Origin: a virus
Length of the DNA: 23,946 nucleotides
Virus record (IMG/VR): IMGVR_UViG_3300023174_000627
Coordinates: 1-23,946 of that record
Reading direction: 5' to 3' (one strand)
Positions 18,786 to 23,946 of this stretch are shown in pieces (position 1 is the first letter of the stretch; every line of letters starts with the position of its first letter). The notes under the pieces were generated by a model. It saw only the letters and a list, made by a program, of their open reading frames with translations, had not been told where the DNA came from and did no database searches. The translations under genes and the position numbers were made by a program.

Positions 18786-19025
18786 ATGTCAGAAGAACTA
18801 ACTCCTTGGCAAAAATATAAACAAAATCTTGGAGATACAAGGCCTTGGGATTTAATAAATCCTGCAGCAGAATGGGCAAATGAAGAAGTAGCAAAAGAAA
18901 GATATTCTATTTGTAAAGCATGTCCAGAACTAATTAAATTAACAAAACAATGTAAAAAATGTGGATGCTTTATGGTTGCAAAAACAAAACTACAAGGGGC
19001 AGTATGTCCTTTAGGTAAGTGGTAG
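18786..19025 (+). CDS. Cys-rich DUF6171-like small protein
   Basis: A 79-residue protein. The N-terminal half is helical (LTPWQKYKQNLGDTRPWDLI). The C-terminal half is CKACPELIKLTKQCKKCGCF then VCPLGKW, six cysteines in C-x2-C, C-x2-C-x-C and C order. I recognise this as the type called DUF6171, present in many aquatic phages; its role is unknown, and zinc binding is likely. It heads the operon with the oxygenase-like, glycosyltransferase-like and epimerase genes. Confidence 0.75.
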   Translation: MSEELTPWQKYKQNLGDTRPWDLINPAAEWANEEVAKERYSICKACPELIKLTKQCKKCGCFMVAKTKLQGAVCPLGKW

Positions 19026-19026
19026 T

Positions 19027-19608
19027 ATGAAATCTCCATATTTATTAAAAACAGTTTTGCCACCAGCAGAGCATAGAGAATTACAAAATTTGGCAATGAA
19101 TTTATGGGCAACAGACAAAAGTAGTTTTGATGAAGGATTTGGAAGACATCAGTGGGCCATTTGGGACGGGACACATAAAGAAAATGTAGAACCACTTAGA
19201 AAATTTCACGAGATGCTATTACCATTAGCAAAAGAAGAATTTGAATCAGAAACTCTTTTACCATCTTGGGCTCTTATAAGTGTTTATGAAACTGATAAAG
19301 CAAGGTTGTGGAAACATAAAGACGATAATGCCTGCACATATCACATAAATTATACTATTTTTCACAAGACCCCTTGGGATTTTTATGTTGAAGGTATAAA
19401 GTTTCAACCAGAAGAAAATGATGCAATAATATCTTACGGAAATGATCAAGAGCACTGGAGAGAAGAATTCCCTAATCCAGAAACAAACCTTGTTGCAAAT
19501 GCTTTCTTTTTTTATGTAGAACCAGATCATTGGTTTTTTACAGAGGGGCCACAATATTTGTATACTGGAATTCGTGCTAAAAAAGATGAGACTGCTCCGA
19601 GTATGTAA
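19027..19608 (+). CDS. 2OG-Fe(II) oxygenase-like protein
   Basis: A 193-residue protein. LWKHKDDNACTYHINYTIFH contains H97-x-D99, and ISYGNDQEHWREEF contains H143, the order and approximate spacing of a 2OG-Fe(II) facial triad on a double-stranded beta-helix. FYVEGIKFQPEENDAIISYG is a typical strand-turn-strand before the distal His. Similar proteins occur in aquatic phages. The substrate is not known; a residue in the adjacent fibre is a candidate. It starts 1 bp after the previous stop. It has weaker family identity than the 10919-11518 oxygenase. Confidence 0.65.
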   Translation: MKSPYLLKTVLPPAEHRELQNLAMNLWATDKSSFDEGFGRHQWAIWDGTHKENVEPLRKFHEMLLPLAKEEFESETLLPSWALISVYETDKARLWKHKDDNACTYHINYTIFHKTPWDFYVEGIKFQPEENDAIISYGNDQEHWREEFPNPETNLVANAFFFYVEPDHWFFTEGPQYLYTGIRAKKDETAPSM

Positions 19609-19610
19609 GA

Positions 19611-20645
19611 ATGGAAAATATTTTTTATCAACTTTATCAGCCTTGCGGATTGTTTAATCAGGTAACAAGTTTAGAGGTCGCAGTTGGTTTAGCAAGTAGA
19701 TATAAAAAACAATTACTAATCCATAATATCAGCAATCCTGCAAACGGAGATTATGGTGGAGCAAGGGTTCCAATTTACTCTGCAAATTATAGATATAATG
19801 AAAGAAGTCATTTAATTGATTCTAACATATTCCCAAATATTTCAGATCTGATGGATTGGGAAAATAAAGATTGTAATATTTTAATAAATGATATTGTAGA
19901 TAGTTTTACTAATGAAGATTTAAGAATAGAAAATTTAATGATGTATTATTCTAGTCCTTCAGATGGCTACAAGGATACGGAAGAAAATTTTTCTGAAGGA
20001 AGAGAAAGGCTATTGCTAAACAATTACAACAATGTATATTTAAAAAAGACATTAGGATATTACAGTAGATTTTTTTTAGATCGTGAATCATCTTTAGATA
20101 AAAGTTTATCATCTGTAAGATTTAAACCAGAATATTATCAATTAGCAGAAAAGATAGCCATATCTATTGGACTCTTTAATGGCACACACTTTAGGCTTAC
20201 AGATCATAAAGGCATGTTTGATCCAGACAATAACATTTTAGATTCTGGAATTAGCCAAATAGATAATGGCTTGCCCATAGTTATGTGCACAGATCAGCCA
20301 AACAGCGAATTAATAAAGAACTCTTCTTATAACTATTTGTTATTAGATGACTACATCTTAAACAATTTTTATAAAGAATTCAGAGAATTTAAATTTAAAG
20401 AAGAGGTTTCTTTTGGCATATTAAACAATCTTGTGATGCACTATAGCCAAGACTTTATTGGAAGCCCAGGAAGCACATATACTGGATATATTCATAGAGG
20501 ACTAAATCAAAAAAGAGATATACAATGGAGAATATTCGGGGAAGAAGAACATCTGCAGGATGGTCCATACTCCTGGAATGGTTATAATAATAAAGATACT
20601 TTTACAAAACAGTGGTGGAGAGAATGGAAGGAATCAAAAATATGA
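19611..20645 (+). CDS. Fucosyltransferase-like protein
   Basis: A 344-residue protein. PCGLFNQVTSLEVAVGLASR (residues 11-30) resembles the N-terminal 'GxxNQ' loop of fucosyltransferase-fold enzymes. GTHFRLTDH (191-199) is like their H-x-R motif. FIGSPGSTYTGYIHRG (282-297) resembles the C-terminal 'G-S-S' donor-binding segment. The family uses GDP-L-fucose or related GDP sugars. The next gene makes GDP-L-galactose, a close donor analogue, so a fitting donor is supplied. The acceptor is unknown. Identity is inferred from motifs only; another sugar-transfer role is possible. It starts 2 bp after the previous stop and overlaps the next gene by ATGA. Confidence 0.6.
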   Translation: MENIFYQLYQPCGLFNQVTSLEVAVGLASRYKKQLLIHNISNPANGDYGGARVPIYSANYRYNERSHLIDSNIFPNISDLMDWENKDCNILINDIVDSFTNEDLRIENLMMYYSSPSDGYKDTEENFSEGRERLLLNNYNNVYLKKTLGYYSRFFLDRESSLDKSLSSVRFKPEYYQLAEKIAISIGLFNGTHFRLTDHKGMFDPDNNILDSGISQIDNGLPIVMCTDQPNSELIKNSSYNYLLLDDYILNNFYKEFREFKFKEEVSFGILNNLVMHYSQDFIGSPGSTYTGYIHRGLNQKRDIQWRIFGEEEHLQDGPYSWNGYNNKDTFTKQWWREWKESKI

Positions 20646-21634
20646 AAAGAGCACTAGTTCTAGGAGCAGGTGGTTTTATAGGAAGCCACATGGTGAGGCG
20701 ATTAAAGTCAGAGGGCTATTGGGTTAGAGGTGCTGATCTAAAGTATCCAGACTTTTCTATCTCATTTGCTGATCACTTTGTAATTGCAGATTTATCTGTA
20801 TATGAAAATGTTGAAAATATTATAGACCCTATGGGTATAGAAGCCTTTGATGAGATCTATCAATTTGCAGCAGATATGGGTGGTGCTGGATATATCTTTA
20901 CAGGAGAACACGACTCTCAGATCATGGAAAATTCTGCGTTAATAAACCTTAATTTGCTTAGGGCTCAATCAAGACTTAATGCAAAATATGATATTAATAA
21001 AACCAAGATATTCTATTCAAGTTCTGCCTGTATGTATCCCGACTACAAGCAGTTAGATGTTAATAATCCTGGACTTAAGGAGTCTGATGCATACCCTGCA
21101 GATCCTGACAGTGAGTACGGCTGGGAAAAATTGTTTAGTGAAAGAATGTTCTTAGCCTTTAATAAAAATAATAAAATCCCAGTAGCGATTGCCAGATACC
21201 ATAATATTTATGGACCAGAAGGAACTTGGGATGGTGGAAAAGAAAAGGCTCCTGCAGCAATGTGTCGAAAAGTTATACAGTCAGATGGCTTTATAGAAAT
21301 TTGGGGGGATGGAGAACAAACCCGTTCATTCCTATATATAGATGAATGCATAGAAGCAACAAGAAGACTTATGGAATCAGATTTTACTGGACCTGTTAAT
21401 ATTGGGTCTGAGGAAATGGTTACTATTAACCAGTTGGTAGACATTGCTTGCAGTATTGAGGGCAAGGTTTTGAGCAAAATGCACATCCCTGGACCTTTAG
21501 GAGTTAGAGGCAGAAATTCTAATAACGACTTGGTCAGAGAAAAGTTAGGATGGGATTATTCCATGTCCCTTAAAGATGGAATTGAAAAAACTTATAACTG
21601 GATCCTTCAGGAAACAAAAAAGAACCCCTCCTAA
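20642..21634 (+). CDS. gme: GDP-mannose 3,5-epimerase
   Basis: A 330-residue SDR-family enzyme that interconverts GDP-D-mannose and GDP-L-galactose (also GDP-L-gulose). The Rossmann motif GAGGFIGS (8-15) binds NAD. ADMGGAGYIF, SSSACMYPDYKQ, YGWEK, RYHNIYGPEGTWDGGKEKAP and WGDGEQTRSF are close to the family pattern. The residues known for the plant enzyme fall in place with a constant shift of 15: Cys130 (145), Tyr159 and Lys163 (174, 178) and Lys202 (217). The start at 20642 has AAGGAA upstream and overlaps the previous stop by ATGA; an ORF start at 20612 lies inside the previous gene. Last gene of the operon. Confidence 0.9.
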   Translation: MKRALVLGAGGFIGSHMVRRLKSEGYWVRGADLKYPDFSISFADHFVIADLSVYENVENIIDPMGIEAFDEIYQFAADMGGAGYIFTGEHDSQIMENSALINLNLLRAQSRLNAKYDINKTKIFYSSSACMYPDYKQLDVNNPGLKESDAYPADPDSEYGWEKLFSERMFLAFNKNNKIPVAIARYHNIYGPEGTWDGGKEKAPAAMCRKVIQSDGFIEIWGDGEQTRSFLYIDECIEATRRLMESDFTGPVNIGSEEMVTINQLVDIACSIEGKVLSKMHIPGPLGVRGRNSNNDLVREKLGWDYSMSLKDGIEKTYNWILQETKKNPS

Positions 21635-21641
21635 GAGGGGT
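21615..21641 (-). terminator. Rho-independent terminator, between converging genes
   Basis: ACCCCTC (21624-21630) and GAGGGGT (21635-21641) form a 7-bp stem, with the stop codon of the epimerase gene in the loop. On the minus strand a T-rich run follows, so it mainly terminates the lysozyme-like gene. Confidence 0.8.
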
Positions 21642-21655
21642 CCTAATTTGATATA

Positions 21656-22219
21656 TTACTTAGGAAATTTAGCCATCCAGTATTTGGTTCTTGGAGTGAT
21701 GCCCTTCCATGAGGACCAATCGTCTCCACCGTTTGTCATATAGTATGCGATTTCTGCATTCTTGACGGGATTAAATAACTCAGCATTTGATTCAAGATCA
21801 AACTTAGTTCTACGATCAGGACCAAGAGTATCAATCATATTAATTTGGAACATACCATAAGACGAGTCGCCAGTCTTGTGATTGCCATTAAAGGCCAATG
21901 GTCGTCCATTAGATTCTTTCTTTGCTACTGCCCAAGCCACAACAAGGTCTTTACCCTTGAAGCCTACTAGCGAAAGCAGTTCTTTTAGTTCTATGTCTGT
22001 TAGAGAAGTCTTATTTTCAAAACTCTCCAACATTTTTGCTTTAGAAACCAAAAAAACCTCTTTCGAGGCGGTTTCCGATGTCTGAGCCTGTTCTATGCTC
22101 AAGTTGTTTTTAGTATCAAGATCTGAAATAGCATTAGCAGAGTTTGACAAAACCGTTACTAGTGCTACGATACTGAGTGTGCTAATGATCTCTTTGTTTC
22201 TTTCGATAAATTTAATCAT
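21656..22219 (-). CDS. Secreted lysozyme/transglycosylase-like protein
   Basis: A 187-residue protein. Residues 1-30 are a Sec-type signal peptide (basic start, then STLSIVALVTVL and a SANA site). The catalytic-like domain at about 90-187 has AKKESNGRPLAF (Glu102 the likely acid), SSYGMFQINM and NPVKNAEIAYYM, as in SLT-type transglycosylases and lysozyme-fold hydrolases. It would cleave peptidoglycan, in lysis or entry; the signal peptide means export may not need a holin. The start at 22219 has AAGGAGG six bases upstream; an ORF start at 22288 lies beyond the promoter. It is alone on the minus strand between rightward virion genes. Confidence 0.8.
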   Translation of the reverse strand: MIKFIERNKEIISTLSIVALVTVLSNSANAISDLDTKNNLSIEQAQTSETASKEVFLVSKAKMLESFENKTSLTDIELKELLSLVGFKGKDLVVAWAVAKKESNGRPLAFNGNHKTGDSSYGMFQINMIDTLGPDRRTKFDLESNAELFNPVKNAEIAYYMTNGGDDWSSWKGITPRTKYWMAKFPK

Positions 22220-22240
22220 AGTTTCCTCCTTAGAAAACAA

Positions 22241-22272
22241 TAACACCTTGGTAGGTGTTACTACCAAGTATA
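22241..22272 (-). promoter_or_regulatory. Extended -10 TGATATACT and 5'-end hairpin
   Basis: The minus strand has TATACT (22272-22267) with an upstream TG. Transcription would start near 22260, exactly at a TAACACC/GGTGTTA hairpin (22260-22241), a 7-bp stem with a six-base loop. The ribosome site follows it. Confidence 0.55.
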
Positions 22273-22305
22273 TCATGAGATTTTTCAAAAAGCAACTTTA
22301 GAGGG

Positions 22306-22314
22306 TGGTATAAT
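22306..22314 (+). promoter_or_regulatory. Extended -10 TGGTATAAT, leaderless start
   Basis: TGGTATAAT ends seven bases before the ATG at 22322, with no ribosome site between them. Confidence 0.6.
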
Positions 22315-22321
22315 AAAGATT

Positions 22322-22870
22322 ATGGCTACAGGCGTATCATCTAATTATCCTACTATGAAGTATCCACTTGCTTCTGATCCCGTGAACGTACACGGAGATA
22401 TAAAAGTGCTGGTAGATGCCTTAAATAATATTCTACCTCCACTAGGATATGGAGCAGCATACATTGATGTTAGAAATACCACAAGCACAGCAATTTCTCA
22501 GGGTACCCCAGTTTTTATTAGCGGAAGTGTTTCTGGAAAATCATTAATTCAAAAATATAATCCATCAAGTGTATCTCATAATCCAGATGTTCCAATTCTT
22601 GGTTTGGTAAAAAATGATATTGCAACAAACACCAATGGTCTTGTTATTGTATCTGGAGTTATTCAAATGAACACAACAAATTTGGGTCCTGCTGGAACAA
22701 AAATTTATGTAGACAATAATGGAACTCTTGTTGCAGGTCGTCCATCTACTGGACCAGCAAGATATATAGCAGTCGTTGCAATTCAAGCAACTCTTGCACT
22801 TGGCGGAATGTTAATCGTTCAGACAAAAGGCAATGGTACTTGGGGAGCACTCAAAGACGGATTGTCGTGA
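22322..22870 (+). CDS. Tail-fibre-like beta protein
   Basis: A 182-residue protein, MATGVSSNYPTMKYPLASDP, then a beta-rich body: YIDVRNTTSTAISQGTPVFI, VSHNPDVPILGLVKNDIATN, GLVIVSGVIQMNTT and ARYIAVVAIQ. This alternation of strands with Gly and Asn turns resembles fibre or tail-tip domains of other aquatic phages. No named family is assigned. It has a leaderless start and is followed by a TGATATAAT box. Confidence 0.65.
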   Translation: MATGVSSNYPTMKYPLASDPVNVHGDIKVLVDALNNILPPLGYGAAYIDVRNTTSTAISQGTPVFISGSVSGKSLIQKYNPSSVSHNPDVPILGLVKNDIATNTNGLVIVSGVIQMNTTNLGPAGTKIYVDNNGTLVAGRPSTGPARYIAVVAIQATLALGGMLIVQTKGNGTWGALKDGLS

Positions 22871-22876
22871 TATAAT
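22868..22876 (+). promoter_or_regulatory. Extended -10 TGATATAAT, leaderless start
   Basis: The TGA stop of the preceding gene forms the TG of this extended -10, which ends six bases before the ATG at 22883. Confidence 0.65.
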
Positions 22877-22882
22877 AACATT

Positions 22883-23266
22883 ATGGCTACCTTTAGAAAT
22901 CAACCTACAGACTCTTATGCCCTTGGTGCAGCACCACCAGAAATCCGTTGGACAGTTGTCCGTGGAGATTCAGCAGCCTTTCGTGTTTATGTAACTAACG
23001 ATGCAAGAGAGCCACTTCTTCTTGAAGACTGGCAAGTTAAAATGGACATTCGTCGTAATGCAACTCTTGTTCTTTCTTTGTCCCCTCAGCCAATTGAGTT
23101 TCAAGATACAGAGGGAAGTTTTACTGTAAACCTTACATCCTCACAATCTGAACTTCTTCAGACAGGAGACATCTTCGATATTCAACTCACAGAACTTTTA
23201 TCAGAAGGCAGAGTTTGGACGGTAGCCAAAGGGTCAATGGTTATTATTGAAGACGTAACACAGTAA
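22883..23266 (+). CDS. Baseplate/tail protein, VVRGD family copy 2
   Basis: A 127-residue beta-rich protein, paralogous to the 13219-13614 product: IRWTVVRGDSAAFRVYVTND aligns with MQWSVVRGDTGTLRVEFYED, and LEDWQVKMDIR with TTDWSFRATAY. It probably has the same baseplate/tail-adaptor role, one copy on each side of the modification and lysis genes. It starts six bases after TATAAT and its stop overlaps the next ATG (TAATG). Confidence 0.7.
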   Translation: MATFRNQPTDSYALGAAPPEIRWTVVRGDSAAFRVYVTNDAREPLLLEDWQVKMDIRRNATLVLSLSPQPIEFQDTEGSFTVNLTSSQSELLQTGDIFDIQLTELLSEGRVWTVAKGSMVIIEDVTQ

Positions 23267-23472
23267 TGCCAACACACCAATTAGCACATGCACAAGTACA
23301 GGAACTTGATTTAAGAAGAGTTCGAATAGATCACATACAACCAAAGGCAAGAGTTCAAGAGGTTTTACCATTCAGAGTGCAGTTTATTAACGTTAGCGTC
23401 TTTGGATATTCAAAAACAAACCCTGCTCCAATCCCACTTCAGGTTATTGGCTACAGCAACTATATCCTTTAA
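23266..23472 (+). CDS. Small tail-region protein, 68 residues
   Basis: MPTHQLAHAQVQELDLRRVR, then IDHIQPKARVQEVLPFRVQF and NVSVFGYSKTNPAPIPLQVI. A helical, basic N terminus is followed by short strands. No family is recognised. The TAATG overlap with the previous gene suggests that the two are co-translated and may assemble together. Confidence 0.65.
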   Translation: MPTHQLAHAQVQELDLRRVRIDHIQPKARVQEVLPFRVQFINVSVFGYSKTNPAPIPLQVIGYSNYIL

Positions 23473-23489
23473 TAGTCCTATTAAACAGG

Positions 23490-23498
23490 TGATATAAT
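23490..23498 (+). promoter_or_regulatory. Extended -10 TGATATAAT, leaderless start
   Basis: TGATATAAT ends six bases before the ATG at 23505, with no ribosome site. Confidence 0.65.
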
Positions 23499-23504
23499 AT
23501 CGAT

Positions 23505-23946
23505 ATGGCGAAAATATCAGTTTCAAACGTAAAGGCCCTGTTTCAAACAGGTGATAGACCAACTCAAGAAAACTATGTAGATCTAATTGATACCGCAACT
23601 GCTCAAGCAACAGATTTGGGTTCAGCAGGTAACAATGAGGGTACAGTATATTCTGTAGAAAACGTAACTGTCATTGATAACTTTGATGCCACAGTTTGGC
23701 GAATGGTCAAGTATATTATTTCAATAGCAAAGACCACTGCAGGGGACAATAAGTTCTATGCAACTGAATTAACAATTCTTGTTGACGGTACAAATGTAAA
23801 CGTCAGCGAGTACGGCACTATCGACAATGATGGGAATATTGGCACCATTAATGTCTCTCGCACTGGAAATACCGTGGCTATATCAGTCACTCCAGATCCT
23901 GCGATCAAGCCAGTCACAGTTCGTTACGCACGAATTGGACTTAAGG
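23505..23946 (+). CDS. Virion protein, runs off the window
   Basis: At least 147 residues, open at the right edge. MAKISVSNVKALFQTGDRPT, then QENYVDLIDTATAQATDLGS: a helical opening like phage fibre or baseplate attachment parts ('LFxTGDRPTxxNFxDLIDS' is common in such proteins). The body is beta-rich (KFYATELTILVDGTNVNVSE). Its leaderless start and place suggest another tail or fibre gene. The full length is not visible. Confidence 0.7.
   Translation, partial: MAKISVSNVKALFQTGDRPTQENYVDLIDTATAQATDLGSAGNNEGTVYSVENVTVIDNFDATVWRMVKYIISIAKTTAGDNKFYATELTILVDGTNVNVSEYGTIDNDGNIGTINVSRTGNTVAISVTPDPAIKPVTVRYARIGLK

Overview
The window looks like about 24 kb of a low-GC, tailed double-stranded DNA phage whose host is probably an actinobacterium. 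The support is the packing of many tiny overlapping genes, a DUF932 protein, a Gp88-like protein, a Gly-X-Y collagen-like tail-protein block, a DUF2746-like holin candidate and a phage tRNA-Asp. The host guess rests on the style of the small-gene cassette and on TGTGAN6TCACA operators like those of actinobacterial GlxR/CRP proteins. A freshwater low-GC actinobacterium would fit, but that is inference. No terminase, portal, capsid or tape-measure gene is in the window.

Layout. (1) Positions 1-8920 hold a leftward early-type region: tRNA-Asp, DUF932, then about 27 mostly tiny genes, several with paired CxxC motifs. They form short operons joined by ATGA/TAATG overlaps and separated by elaborate intergenic control regions. 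(2) Positions 8921-9459 are a divergent control region. (3) Positions 9460-10317 carry a small rightward operon, and 10504-10922 carry three more small rightward genes. (4) Positions 10919-12653 are a leftward operon with a prolyl-4-hydroxylase-like 2OG-Fe(II) oxygenase and a DHH-like putative phosphoesterase. (5) Positions 12686-12952 hold a holin-like membrane/coiled-coil protein. (6) Positions 13219-18740 hold rightward virion genes: baseplate-like proteins, two collagen-like proteins (one with repeats resembling carbohydrate-binding modules), and a 734-residue fibre that alternates Pro-Thr-Val rods with six Cys-rich modules. (7) Positions 18786-21634 are a tight four-gene operon: a Cys-rich protein, a second 2OG-oxygenase-like protein, a fucosyltransferase-like protein and a GDP-mannose 3,5-epimerase. 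(8) Positions 21656-22219 hold a leftward secreted lysozyme/transglycosylase-like protein. (9) Positions 22322-23946 hold more rightward tail-type proteins, the last running off the window.

Two things stand out. First, the early control regions share a repeated architecture: eight perfect and four one-mismatch TGTGAN6TCACA palindromes, six of them on an exact 10-bp distance ladder to a putative -10 box; ten promoters with ATGTCA exactly 11 nt from the -10; GGGGCGCCCC palindromes; four perfect DnaA boxes; and a 24-nt element after four operon ends. Virion genes instead use extended -10 boxes 6-7 nt before the ATG, which predicts leaderless mRNAs. Second, the Cys- and Pro-rich fibre lies immediately before an oxygenase, a fucosyltransferase-like enzyme and an enzyme that makes GDP-L-galactose. 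This suggests, as a hypothesis, a phage-encoded pathway that hydroxylates and glycosylates its own fibres, loosely like plant hydroxyproline-rich glycoproteins.
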